Assembly: GCA_028683685.1 (NCBI GenBank)
Contig: JAQUHH010000025.1
Location: 1-14,833 of the forward strand
Length of the DNA stretch: 14,833 nucleotides
Direction: 5' to 3'
Source of the DNA: Bacteroidales bacterium
Lineage (GTDB): Bacteria; Bacteroidota; Bacteroidia; Bacteroidales; WCHB1-69
Each line of letters starts with the position of its first letter. Positions within the stretch are counted from its first letter, which is position 1. The position numbers were made by a program, and so were the translations under genes. Positions 7,281-14,833 of the stretch are shown in pieces. Under the pieces are notes generated by a model. The model had not been told where the DNA came from. It did not search any database and was given only the letters and a program-made list of their open reading frames with translations.

Positions 7281-8216
7281 CTATTTTGTGGTTTTTAAAC
7301 TTGATTTTTTCATTACTAAGTGTTTGTTGCCCCAAGGTGAATAGGCACGTTTTGTATGATCAATAGTGATAATTTCACTTTCTTCATCATGGAACTGATT
7401 TGCAAATAAATACAAAGCCATCCCAATGGCAGCAATAACTTCACCACTGGTTTCATTCTTTTCTTTGGTCGTACTTTCTGTTTTTTCTCCTTTTATTTCA
7501 ATAGAATTTGAATCGATGGGAGCCTTTTTAGAAAACATCTTAAAAGACAAACCATGAATACTTATTAATTGGAATACTTTTAGTAAAAAGAAGATTAAAA
7601 TTAAACAAAAGAAAACAACACTCATTGAAATAAGAATCATTCCAACACCAGACGGATCAATGTTCGCAATTTCTTGTGATTTAGAAATTTTATCAACCCA
7701 ATCATTGGGATTGTTAGGAGTATAACGACTTAGCACACCATACTCTTCTTCTCCATCAATCACCCTGCCGAAGGTTAGATTTCGTATTTGTTTTATTTCA
7801 TCAGGGATAACAAAAAAATCAATTAGTTTTTTCCCATCTGCATCATAAAGAGCAACATAGTCGCTTTCAAACAAATTAAAATTCAAGTGTTGAGTTCCTC
7901 TGTAAGGTTTGTTATCAGCAAAGAAAACATAATATCCACGAGCGGGAATGGCCGTTGAGGGGTCATTTTTAGTTATTGAATACTTCGTTTTATTGGTTGT
8001 ATCATTGGTCAGATACATTCCTTCTAGATTCGCAGAGTAGTAGTTTGGATTAAAAATTTCAATCCAACCACTTCTGTTTCCATAGTTATCTACAAGGGTA
8101 GAATCGTTGTTCACCATTACTTCGTTGATTTTCAGCGACAAAGTTCCTTGAGAAATCGCTGTAAATTGGATCAGGAATGCAAATAGAACAACCCATAAAA
8201 ATTTAATGTTTTTCAT
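7281..8216 (-). CDS. OadG-type decarboxylase subunit fused to a lamin-tail domain
   Basis: The protein has 311 residues from the ATG at 8216. Residues 1-23 form a signal peptide ending AIS-Q, and upstream ATGs would spoil its shape and overlap mmdA. Residues 27-165 look like a lamin-tail Ig-like domain: LKINEVMVNN, SGWIEIFNPNYYSANLEGMYLTND, a GYYVFFAD strand and DYVALYDADGKKLIDF. A single membrane helix spans 192-215. After a charged linker, EVIAAIGMALYLFA (259-272) and the C-terminal AYSPWGNKHLVMK match the cytoplasmic tail of OadG/MmdD-like gamma/delta subunits, which assemble and anchor the pump. Predicted topology is lamin-tail domain outside, pump-binding tail inside. Canonical OadG proteins are far smaller (about 80-120 residues). 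It lies between mmdA (13 bp) and the biotin carrier gene (4 bp). The function of the outer domain is unknown. Confidence 0.87.
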   Translation of the reverse strand: MKNIKFLWVVLFAFLIQFTAISQGTLSLKINEVMVNNDSTLVDNYGNRSGWIEIFNPNYYSANLEGMYLTNDTTNKTKYSITKNDPSTAIPARGYYVFFADNKPYRGTQHLNFNLFESDYVALYDADGKKLIDFFVIPDEIKQIRNLTFGRVIDGEEEYGVLSRYTPNNPNDWVDKISKSQEIANIDPSGVGMILISMSVVFFCLILIFFLLKVFQLISIHGLSFKMFSKKAPIDSNSIEIKGEKTESTTKEKNETSGEVIAAIGMALYLFANQFHDEESEIITIDHTKRAYSPWGNKHLVMKKSSLKTTK

Positions 8217-8229
8217 AAATCTATACATT

Positions 8230-9789
8230 TTATAATGGTAGGTTATCATGTTTCTTTGCAGGATTTTCTAAACGCTTATTGCGAAGAGATTGCAAAGCTC
8301 TAATCACTCTAAAACGAGTATTTCGAGGTTCAATTATATCGTCAATATAACCATATTTAGCGGCAATAAAAGGATTTGCAAACTTATCGCGGTATTCATT
8401 TTCTTTTTCATTTAAGAATTCTGCTTTTGCTTCCGCTCCTTCAATTTGAGCAACATCTTTATTCATCAGCACTTCTACTGCACCTTTAGCTCCCATTACG
8501 GCAATTTCTGCAGTAGGCCATGCATAATTTATGTCACCTCTTAGATGTTTTGAACCCATTACGCAATATGCACCACCGTATGCTTTGCGAAGCACCACCG
8601 TTACTTTTGGAACCGTGGCTTCTCCATATGCATATAACAATTTTGCACCATGAAGGATGATTCCGCCGTATTCTTGAGCAGTACCAGGCAAGAAACCAGG
8701 AACATCTACCAAAGAAACGATAGGAATATTAAAAGCATCACAAAAACGAACAAAACGAGCTGCTTTGCGAGATGCATTTATATCTAAAACACCGGCTAAA
8801 TATTTAGGTTGGTTTGCAACAAGTCCCACTGGCATGCCATCAAAGCGAGCAAAACCAATTACGATATTGGGAGCATATGATCCTTGTACTTCCAAAAACT
8901 CATTATCGTCTACAATAGACATAATGACATCTTTAGCGTCGTAAGGTTTATTGGGATTTTCAGGAATTATGGAATTCAAATGATCCTCTAAGCGATTTAT
9001 CGAATCATTAGTTGGGAGAATGGGAGGTTCTTCCATATTATTTGAAGGCAAATAACTGATAAGCTTACGCAACATCATTAAACCTTCTTCTTCTGTTTCG
9101 GCTACAAAGTGAGCAACCCCTGATTTGGTAGCATGCACACTTGCACCTCCCAACTCTTCGGTAGTTACGTCTTCATTGGTTACTGTTTTCACTACTTTTG
9201 GTCCAGTTAGGAACATGTAGCTGGTGTCTTTAGACATCATAATGAAGTCGGTCAAAGCGGGTGAATATACTGCTCCACCAGCACAAGGTCCAAAAATAGC
9301 TGAAATTTGTGGAATCACTCCGGAAGCTAAAATATTTCTTTGGAAGATTTCACTATAACCCGCCAAACTATTCACACCTTCTTGAATTCTGGCACCGCCC
9401 GAATCATTGATCCCTATAACGGGGGCTCCAACTTTCATAGCTTGATCCATGATTTTACAAATTTTAGCAGCAAATGTCTCAGAAAGAGAACCACCAAAAA
9501 CAGTAAAGTCTTGAGAAAAAACATACACTAAACGTCCATCAATAGTACCATAACCAGTAACTACACCATCAGATAAGGGTGTGTTTTTTTCTAAACCAAA
9601 GTTTGTACATCTGTGCGTCACAAACATGTCAAACTCTTCAAAGCTACCTTCGTCTAAAAGTGCAAAAATGCGTTCGCGAGCTGTAAGTTTACCCAAGGCA
9701 TGCTGTTTATCAATACGTTTTTGCCCACCACCAAGACGTGCTTGTGAACGTAAATCCAACAAATGCTTAACTTTTTCCTGCATTGTCAT
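8230..9789 (-). CDS. mmdA: Methylmalonyl-CoA decarboxylase alpha subunit (carboxyltransferase)
   Basis: The enzyme transfers the carboxyl group of (S)-methylmalonyl-CoA to biotin, releasing propionyl-CoA. It has 519 residues with the two crotonase-fold halves of acyl-CoA carboxyltransferases. GGARIQEG (131-138) and GPCAGGAVYSPA (167-178) belong to the N-terminal oxyanion and CoA site. DVPGFLPGTAQEYGG (362-376) and KAYGGAYCVMGSKHL (402-416) form the C-terminal half, and FANPFIAAKYGYIDDII is the usual C-terminal signature. The same fold serves as the beta subunit of propionyl-CoA carboxylase. Here the adjacent membrane subunits, the mce gene and the absence of a biotin carboxylase gene favour the Na+-pumping decarboxylase. 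The ATG at 9783 is an alternative start two codons in. It follows mce by 32 bp in the operon. Confidence 0.94.
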   Translation of the reverse strand: MTMQEKVKHLLDLRSQARLGGGQKRIDKQHALGKLTARERIFALLDEGSFEEFDMFVTHRCTNFGLEKNTPLSDGVVTGYGTIDGRLVYVFSQDFTVFGGSLSETFAAKICKIMDQAMKVGAPVIGINDSGGARIQEGVNSLAGYSEIFQRNILASGVIPQISAIFGPCAGGAVYSPALTDFIMMSKDTSYMFLTGPKVVKTVTNEDVTTEELGGASVHATKSGVAHFVAETEEEGLMMLRKLISYLPSNNMEEPPILPTNDSINRLEDHLNSIIPENPNKPYDAKDVIMSIVDDNEFLEVQGSYAPNIVIGFARFDGMPVGLVANQPKYLAGVLDINASRKAARFVRFCDAFNIPIVSLVDVPGFLPGTAQEYGGIILHGAKLLYAYGEATVPKVTVVLRKAYGGAYCVMGSKHLRGDINYAWPTAEIAVMGAKGAVEVLMNKDVAQIEGAEAKAEFLNEKENEYRDKFANPFIAAKYGYIDDIIEPRNTRFRVIRALQSLRNKRLENPAKKHDNLPL

Positions 9790-9821
9790 AATGAAAATGT
9801 TTTATGTTATTTTTATATCTA

Positions 9822-10235
9822 TTATTTCTTATTTGGATCTTCGCAAAGTTCTATCAAAACTCCTCCTGTAGATTTTGGGTGAAGGAAACCAATATTTAGA
9901 CCTTCAGCTCCTTTTCGAGGTGTTTTATCAATAAGTTGAACTCCTTTTTGTTCGAGTGTTGCAAGTTTTTCTGCAACTCCCTCAACAGCGTATGCAATAT
10001 GATGAATTCCTTCGCCTTTTTTCTCAACAAATTTACCAATGGGACCATCAGGGTCAGTACTTTGAAGCAATTCAATTTTGGTTTGACCAACCATAAAAAA
10101 AGCTGTTTTTACTTTTTGGTCAAGGACTTCTTCAACGGCGTAACACTTTAATCCTAATACGTTCTCATAAAAGAGAATTGAATCGTCGAGATTCTTAACA
10201 GCAATGCCAATATGCTCAATATGTGTAGGTTTCAT
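9822..10235 (-). CDS. mce: Methylmalonyl-CoA epimerase
   Basis: The enzyme interconverts (R)- and (S)-methylmalonyl-CoA, linking the B12-dependent mutase product to the decarboxylase encoded downstream. It has 137 residues, normal for the family, as two vicinal-oxygen-chelate (glyoxalase-like) beta-alpha-beta units. IEHIGIAVKNLDDSI (6-20) supplies His8, KIELLQ (53-58) the second ligand at E55, GEGIHHIAY (74-82) the His at 78/79, and GGVLIELCE (124-132) E129, together a plausible divalent metal site. It is the first gene of the operon, with a consensus promoter 20 bp upstream of its ATG. The methylmalonyl-CoA mutase genes are not in the window. Confidence 0.96.
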   Translation of the reverse strand: MKPTHIEHIGIAVKNLDDSILFYENVLGLKCYAVEEVLDQKVKTAFFMVGQTKIELLQSTDPDGPIGKFVEKKGEGIHHIAYAVEGVAEKLATLEQKGVQLIDKTPRKGAEGLNIGFLHPKSTGGVLIELCEDPNKK

Positions 10236-10254
10236 AATTTGCTTGTTTTTTGTG

Positions 10255-10286
10255 CAAAGGTAAGTTTAAACTGCAAATTTTCAAAA
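10255..10286 (-). promoter_or_regulatory. Consensus Bacteroidota promoter of the mce-mmd operon
   Basis: On the minus strand TACCTTTG (10262-10255) is a perfect TAnnTTTG -7 box. TTTTG (10286-10282) lies 19 bp upstream as the -33 box, the spacing expected for the Bacteroidota housekeeping sigma factor. Transcription would start near 10249, about 14 bases before the mce ATG at 10235. No riboswitch or B12 box fits in so short a leader. Confidence 0.8.
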
Positions 10287-10454
10287 GGAAAATACAGATT
10301 AACAATAAAATTAACTAAAAAAAAATTAGTATTGAAAAATAACATTTTATTACCAATTGACATAACGAATCCCTTAAATTCACGTATCAAATATTTATCA
10401 GAAAAAACCGAGTTTATTATGTTAGAGAAACTACATAATAATAATTAATAATGT

Positions 10455-10488
10455 AAAAATAGGTTGCCATTTTTGGCAACCTATTTTT
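10455..10488. terminator. Hairpin terminator of the EF-G-like gene
   Basis: A perfect 15-bp stem (AAAAATAGGTTGCCA, 10455-10469, with its complement 10474-10488) closes a TTTT loop. It lies 11 bp after the stop of the EF-G paralogue on the minus strand, ends in T5 in that direction, and separates that gene from the mce operon promoter. Confidence 0.92.
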
Positions 10489-10499
10489 AAGAATAAAGA

Positions 10500-12632
10500 C
10501 TATTCATCATCTTTCTCTTGATCTTCGTATGCTTTAAGTAGAGTAATTTGAACATCAACAGGAACTTGTTGATAATCAAAGAATTTCATAGTATACATAC
10601 CTCTACCACTGGTTATTGAACTTAAAGATGTAGAATACTTATTCATTTCAGCCAAAGGAACACGTGCTTTGATAATTTGGTAATCGCCCTCACTATCCAT
10701 TCCCATAACAATCGCCCTACGTCCTTGCAAATCGGTCATACAGTCGCCCATACGATCGGCAGGAACCATTACTTCAACATCATAAACGGGTTCCATAATT
10801 TTGGGTCCCGCATTTTTAAATGCCTCTCTAAACGCCTGACGACCTGCTAATTTAAAAGCTAATTCGTTGGAATCAACCGGGTGCATTTTACCATCATAAA
10901 CATTTACAACAATATCGCGAGCATAAGAACCTGTAAGAGGACCTTCTTCCATTTTTTCCATAATTCCTTTTAGGATGGCTGGCATAAAACGAGCATCAAT
11001 CGAACCACCAACAATACAGTTGTTATAGATTAATTTACCTCCCCAGCTTAATGGATATTCATCTGTACCACGAATGGGATATTTGGTTTGATTTGGTTTT
11101 CCTTCGGTCCAAGGCTCAATTAATATGTGTACTTCACCAAATTGACCCGCACCACCCGATTGCTTTTTGTGACGATACATTGCTTCGGCAGTTTTGGTAA
11201 TTGTTTCGCGGTATGGAATTTTGGGTGGAAATAAATCAATTTCAATTTTATTGGCTTTTTCAATAAACCATTTTGCAACATTAATATGTTGTTCGCCTTG
11301 TCCTGAAACAATAATTTGTTTCAACTCTTTTGAATATTGAACTTGCAACGTAATATCTTGCTTTTTCATATCCGTTAGAATAGCACTCAACTTTTCTTCA
11401 TCAGAAGAGTTTTTAGCTTTAATTGCAGTTCTAAATTTTGGATCTGGATATATCGTGGGTGCAACTATATCATTTGAGTTTTTAGACACATTAAGAGTAT
11501 TTAGTGCATGTGTATTTTTCAACTTAATGGTTGCTGCAATATCACCCGCTACAACTCTTTCAAGTTTGTCACGATTTTTACCAGCAATGCTCAAAATTTG
11601 TGACAATCGCTCTTTACTGCTCGTATTTGGATTCAACAAATCCATAGCTTCTGTAAATTCGCCACCGTATACTTTAAAAATTGACATTTCTCCAAGGTGT
11701 GGTTCAATGGTTGATTTGAAAATATAGGCTATTGGTGTTTCTGTTTTGCTACATATTAATTCTTTTCCATCCGTAGTTTTTTCAGCTGCGACTTCATTTG
11801 GTGCTGGGAAATTGATTTTAATAAACTCTAATAAGCGGTTTATTCCTTGGTCATTTTTGGCGGATGTACATAGAACTGGAAAAATTCCACGATTAATTAT
11901 ACCTAATTTTAATCCACGACTAATTTCTTCTTCCGTAAGAGTGCCTTTGTCGAAAAAAATCTCCATTAGGGATTCATCATTACCTGCCGCATTTTCAATT
12001 AGAACATTCAATAACTCTTCGGCTTTATCTTGTTCATCTGCCGGAATATCAAGCACTTCAGGAGCATCTCCTCCAACAGGAAATTTCAACATTTTCATTT
12101 TCATCAGATCAATTACTGCCGAAAAACCAGTTCCTTCAATCGGATATTGAACTAGAGTAACTGCACCCCCTGCCAATTGTTTTATTTGACGTAAAGTTTC
12201 TTCAAAATTTGCTTTATCATGATCCATTTGATTGATTACGAAAGCGACTGGTTTGTCGGTTTTTTTCGCCCAACGGAAGCCCACTTCTGTACCAACTTCT
12301 ACGCCATTATTCGCATTAACAGTAATTACAGCTGTTTCAACGACACGCAAAGCAGTAATTACTTCTCCCACAAAATCATCAACACCTGGACAATCTATAA
12401 TATTGATTTTACAATCTTCAAATTGAGAATTTAATACGCTTGCATATACAGATCCTTGTCTTTCGAGTTCAATATCTCGATAATCCGAAACCGTATTTTT
12501 GTCATCAATAGTTCCTTTTCTGGAAATAATTCCTCCATGGAATAACATGGCTTCGGCCATGGTTGTTTTGCCGGATCTTGAACCACCAATTAATGCAATG
12601 TTTCTGATCTCGTTTGTTTGATATACTTTCAT
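10500..12632 (-). CDS. fusA2: EF-G paralogue (EF-G2 type) with degenerate GTPase motifs
   Basis: The 710-residue protein has the five-domain layout of elongation factor G. The G domain (1-about 290) keeps a P-loop GGSRSGKT (16-23), a G4 variant NQMD (134-137) and SAK (257-259). Switch I, normally ending RGITI, reads ERQGSVYAS (57-65), so the Mg2+-coordinating Thr motif is lost. G3, normally DTPGH, reads DCPGVDDF (80-87), so the catalytic His is Val84. Domain II (about 300-380), domain III (LQVQYSKELKQIIVSGQGEQH), domain IV (HKKQSGGAGQFGEV, 488-501) and domain V (EPVYDVEVMVPADRMGD) are intact. This fits EF-G2 of Bacteroides, which as I recall is described as lacking GTPase activity and important in the gut. 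It is not the housekeeping fusA, since no str-operon ribosomal genes are nearby. It appears monocistronic. The exact role is inferred. Confidence 0.88.
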   Translation of the reverse strand: MKVYQTNEIRNIALIGGSRSGKTTMAEAMLFHGGIISRKGTIDDKNTVSDYRDIELERQGSVYASVLNSQFEDCKINIIDCPGVDDFVGEVITALRVVETAVITVNANNGVEVGTEVGFRWAKKTDKPVAFVINQMDHDKANFEETLRQIKQLAGGAVTLVQYPIEGTGFSAVIDLMKMKMLKFPVGGDAPEVLDIPADEQDKAEELLNVLIENAAGNDESLMEIFFDKGTLTEEEISRGLKLGIINRGIFPVLCTSAKNDQGINRLLEFIKINFPAPNEVAAEKTTDGKELICSKTETPIAYIFKSTIEPHLGEMSIFKVYGGEFTEAMDLLNPNTSSKERLSQILSIAGKNRDKLERVVAGDIAATIKLKNTHALNTLNVSKNSNDIVAPTIYPDPKFRTAIKAKNSSDEEKLSAILTDMKKQDITLQVQYSKELKQIIVSGQGEQHINVAKWFIEKANKIEIDLFPPKIPYRETITKTAEAMYRHKKQSGGAGQFGEVHILIEPWTEGKPNQTKYPIRGTDEYPLSWGGKLIYNNCIVGGSIDARFMPAILKGIMEKMEEGPLTGSYARDIVVNVYDGKMHPVDSNELAFKLAGRQAFREAFKNAGPKIMEPVYDVEVMVPADRMGDCMTDLQGRRAIVMGMDSEGDYQIIKARVPLAEMNKYSTSLSSITSGRGMYTMKFFDYQQVPVDVQITLLKAYEDQEKDDE

Positions 12633-12959
12633 CGTAAAAATTAAGAATTTATATTAATTGAATTTTTAAAATTTGCTGTAAAATTATAAAAAAAAACATG
12701 CAATCGAAAAAAAATGATGTTAATCAAGCATTTAATTCTTATTTTTGAAAAATATATGATGTTGTTGTATTTAAAAATAAGCAATAAAAAATCTTCTTTT
12801 CTGAAAGCAGCTATATGCTGTAGGTTTAAATTCGAAATGTTTTTGAAAACTCATTTTTTGAGTGATTATTATTCAATTAGAAAAGAAAAATAAGAATATT
12901 TATGCTAAATTGATTTAGAGTTGTTATTTTTTATACTTTTACCACACTGAAAAAAAGAC
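12633..12959. other. 327-bp divergent spacer between the EF-G2-type and LacI genes
   Basis: This very AT-rich region must hold promoters for both flanking genes. For the minus-strand EF-G2-type gene the best -7 candidate is TAATTTTA (12686-12679), one mismatch from TAnnTTTG but without a well-spaced -33 TTG. The plus-strand LacI promoter is listed separately. Small inverted repeats are visible: CAGC/GCTG around 12808-12820 and ACTCA-N5-TGAGT at 12849-12863. TTCGAA occurs in aaattcgaaat near 12832. Any of these could be regulator sites but none is convincing alone. I saw no open frame or RNA gene. Confidence 0.5.
12910..12941 (+). promoter_or_regulatory. Probable promoter of the LacI-transporter operon
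   Basis: TACTTTTA (12934-12941) differs from the -7 consensus TAnnTTTG only at the last base. TTG (12910-12912) lies 21 bp upstream as a -33 element. Transcription would begin near 12948, giving a leader of about a dozen bases before the ATG at 12960, similar to the other promoters in the window. Confidence 0.5.
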
Positions 12960-14003
12960 ATGATTATGAAAAAACAAAAAATATCCTTAAAGCATATTGC
13001 CCAAAGTCTTGGAGTATCTAACACTCTCGTATCCTTAGTTTTAAATCATAAAGGAGATGAACATGGGATAAGCAAAGAAACACAAAAAAAAGTTTATAGC
13101 AAAGCCGAAGAACTTGAATATATGCCAAGTTTTATGGCGCGCGGTCTTAGAACAGGAAGATCATATACCATTGGTTTAATACTTTCGGACATATCCAATC
13201 CATTTTATTCAAAAATGGTTCGGTATATGGAAGATGAAGCAGCCAAAAATGAATATTCTTTTTTAATTTGTAGCACAGACGAATCCCCTGAAAAAGAAAA
13301 GAAAACAATTAAAATGCTGATTGACAGACAGGTCGATGGATTAATCATTTCATCTTCACAATCAAACCCTGATTTTTTGTCAAGCTTAGAAGACAAGAAA
13401 ATTCCATATGTTTTGATTGACCGTTTTTTCGAAGATTATCCTCAAGCTAATTCTATATATGTAGATAATATGAGAGGTATATACAAAGGAATAGAATACT
13501 TGGTTTCTGAAAAATACAAACGAATTGCCATGTTTGCCATTACTCCCATCTATATTTCTTCCATTCAAGAACGTATTGACGGCTATCTCAAATCACTTAA
13601 ATCTTTTGGTTTTGATTATGGAAATGAATTATTGGTAGAATTGGATTTTCATAATTTAAAACAAAGCATACGTTCTTCCTTAAACTATTTAATTATCGAA
13701 AGCGGTGAGCCCATTGACGCTATTTTTGCTATAAATAACAATGTAGCAGTTGCCTCTATGCAAGTACTCCGTGAGATGAACTTAAACATACCCAATGACA
13801 TAGCATTGCTTTCGTTTGATGATATTGAACTTTTCCAACTCACAAATCCTTCCATTTCGGCAATAAGCCAACCTGTTGAAGACATCAGCAAAGCCGCTGT
13901 GAAAAGAATTTTTGAAATAATAAAAAACCCCGGTTCAGATCCTGAACATAAAACTTTACAAACCGAACTAATACTTAGAGAATCAACTCAAAAAAATAAA
14001 TAA
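12960..14003 (+). CDS. LacI-family transcriptional regulator
   Basis: This is a cytoplasmic DNA-binding repressor or activator responding to a sugar or sugar derivative. Its 347 residues are standard. The helix-turn-helix is ISLKHIAQSLGVSNTLVSLVLN (8-29), and the hinge helix that inserts in the minor groove is in YMPSFMARGLRTG (54-66). Residues 70-345 form a periplasmic-binding-protein-like effector domain (TIGLILSDISNPFYSKMV, QVDGLIISSS, YVLIDRFF, IDAIFAINNNVAVASMQVL, IALLSFDDIEL). ATG at 12960 and ATG at 12966 are both possible starts. The stop TAA overlaps the transporter ATG by one base, so the pair is co-transcribed and the regulator probably controls sugar uptake. The ligand is not identifiable. 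Confidence 0.95.
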   Translation: MIMKKQKISLKHIAQSLGVSNTLVSLVLNHKGDEHGISKETQKKVYSKAEELEYMPSFMARGLRTGRSYTIGLILSDISNPFYSKMVRYMEDEAAKNEYSFLICSTDESPEKEKKTIKMLIDRQVDGLIISSSQSNPDFLSSLEDKKIPYVLIDRFFEDYPQANSIYVDNMRGIYKGIEYLVSEKYKRIAMFAITPIYISSIQERIDGYLKSLKSFGFDYGNELLVELDFHNLKQSIRSSLNYLIIESGEPIDAIFAINNNVAVASMQVLREMNLNIPNDIALLSFDDIELFQLTNPSISAISQPVEDISKAAVKRIFEIIKNPGSDPEHKTLQTELILRESTQKNK

Positions 14004-14833
14004 TGAAGACAAAACAAAGACAAGCTCTCGTCATTCTAACAAGTCTTTTCTTTATGTGGGGTTTTATTACGTGCATGAATGATATTTTAATTCCATATCT
14101 GAAAAAGATTTTTGAGTTAAGTTATTTTCAAGCCATGTTGGTTCAGTTTGCTTTTTTCGGAGCCTATTTTATAGGTTCTCTTTTCTACCTCCTTATCTCT
14201 TTATGGAAAGACCCCATTTCTGTTATTGGCTATAAAAATGGCATTATAATAGGCTTGCTTGTCTCGGCAGTGGCCTGTTTGATGTTTTATCCAGCATCCC
14301 AAATGCATAGCTATCCCGTTTTTCTATCAGCACTTTTTGTACTGGGTTTGGGATTTACGCTTTTGCAAATTACAGCCAATCCATTTGTTGCCATTCTGGG
14401 CTCAGAAGAATCTGCTTCTTCCCGACTAAACCTTGCCCAAGGATTCAACTCACTTGGAACAACCATTGCTCCTATTATTGGAGGTTATTTTATTTTCCAC
14501 TTCTTCAACAAATGGGGAACAGCCATTTTAAATAGCAAAGGAGAGCAGATTTTAGCAGACAGCGGAGATGTAATTACTGCGTTGGGAATTCAAATACCAT
14601 ATTTAATTTTTGCTGGAATATTTGTATTGCTGGCCATTGTCTTCTATTTTTCAAAATTGCCCGAAATAAAACAAGAAGAAAATAGTCAAGGAGGCTTTCA
14701 AGTTTTCAAATATCGCCACTTAATGTTGGGGTTTATAGCTATTTTCATGTACGTTGGAGCCGAAGTTTCAATCGGAAGCATGATTATAAATTACCTTAGC
14801 GAAACAATGGCAATGCCCGAAATGGAAGCCAAA
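14003..14833 (+). CDS. FucP/GluP-type sugar MFS transporter, 3'-truncated by the window edge
   Basis: Reading from ATG 14003, which overlaps the LacI stop by one base, the frame stays open to the last base (277 residues of an expected 400-440). It is a polytopic inner-membrane major facilitator. SLFFMWGFITCMNDILIPYL (14-33) carries D27, aligning with the proton-coupling Asp46 of E. coli FucP. GLGFTLLQITANPFVAILG (115-133) and SRLNLAQGFNSLG (140-152) are family signatures. Where FucP has Glu135, this protein has Gln122, the state I associate with the glucose/galactose (GluP) branch. Visible helices include about 8-30, 45-67, 80-97, 105-130, 148-167, 198-217 and 238-260. It is presumably a sugar:H+ symporter under control of the upstream LacI protein. 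Sugar identity is uncertain. Confidence 0.92.
   Translation, partial: MKTKQRQALVILTSLFFMWGFITCMNDILIPYLKKIFELSYFQAMLVQFAFFGAYFIGSLFYLLISLWKDPISVIGYKNGIIIGLLVSAVACLMFYPASQMHSYPVFLSALFVLGLGFTLLQITANPFVAILGSEESASSRLNLAQGFNSLGTTIAPIIGGYFIFHFFNKWGTAILNSKGEQILADSGDVITALGIQIPYLIFAGIFVLLAIVFYFSKLPEIKQEENSQGGFQVFKYRHLMLGFIAIFMYVGAEVSIGSMIINYLSETMAMPEMEAK

Noticed and set aside
8230..9789. Propionyl-CoA carboxylase beta subunit instead of decarboxylase alpha
   Set aside because: The fold is shared, but the operon contains the membrane beta subunit, an OadG-like subunit, a stand-alone biotin carrier and mce, and no biotin carboxylase, so the decarboxylase is the better call.
10212..10448. Plus-strand 78-codon open frame between mce and the EF-G-like gene
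   Set aside because: It overlaps the mce start and its promoter on the opposite strand and has no family resemblance.
11455..12150. Long plus-strand open frames inside the EF-G-like gene
   Set aside because: They are antisense shadows of a well-conserved protein and carry no motifs of their own.
10500..12632. Tetracycline ribosomal-protection protein (TetQ-like)
   Set aside because: Those proteins keep intact GTPase motifs. Here switch I and DTPGH are degenerate, and the pattern fits EF-G2.

Overview
The window looks like a chromosomal segment of a low-GC member of the Bacteroidota, probably an anaerobic or fermentative Bacteroidales-like lineage. Four things point there. Shine-Dalgarno sequences are absent before most starts. 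Several promoters fit the Bacteroidota pattern TTTG/TTG - about 19-21 bp - TAnnTTTG. The window carries a sodium-pumping methylmalonyl-CoA decarboxylase operon in which the small subunit is fused to a lamin-tail domain. It also carries an EF-G2-type paralogue. No phage, insertion sequence, CRISPR array, tRNA or rRNA gene was seen.

Left part, plus strand (1-4534). A PepSY-like repeat protein (5' end outside the window), an RdgB/HAM1 nucleotide-pool sanitising pyrophosphatase and a lipoprotein-type peptide deformylase lie head to tail and look like one transcription unit. A 452-bp AT-rich gap follows. It ends in the regulatory region of groES-groEL, and groEL is followed by a strong bidirectional terminator.

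Middle, minus strand (4657-12632). An HD-domain phosphohydrolase has its own promoter. Upstream of it (higher coordinates) is a five-gene operon read in the order mce, mmdA, LTD-oadG fusion, biotin carrier, mmdB. It has a consensus promoter before mce and a long hairpin terminator after mmdB. Together these proteins epimerise methylmalonyl-CoA and decarboxylate it to propionyl-CoA while exporting Na+, the energy-conserving end of the succinate-propionate fermentation. The mutase and a biotin carboxylase are not in the window. Next is an EF-G-like translational GTPase homologue whose switch I and DTPGH motifs are degenerate, with its own terminator.

Right end, plus strand (12960-14833). A LacI-family regulator overlaps by one base the start of a FucP/GluP-type sugar transporter that runs off the window. 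This is the start of a sugar-utilisation locus.

Most of the window is orthodox metabolism and housekeeping. The points most worth a second look are the predicted surface or periplasmic deformylase lipoprotein with an intact active site, the lamin-tail domain built into a sodium-pump subunit, and the apparently GTPase-impaired EF-G paralogue.
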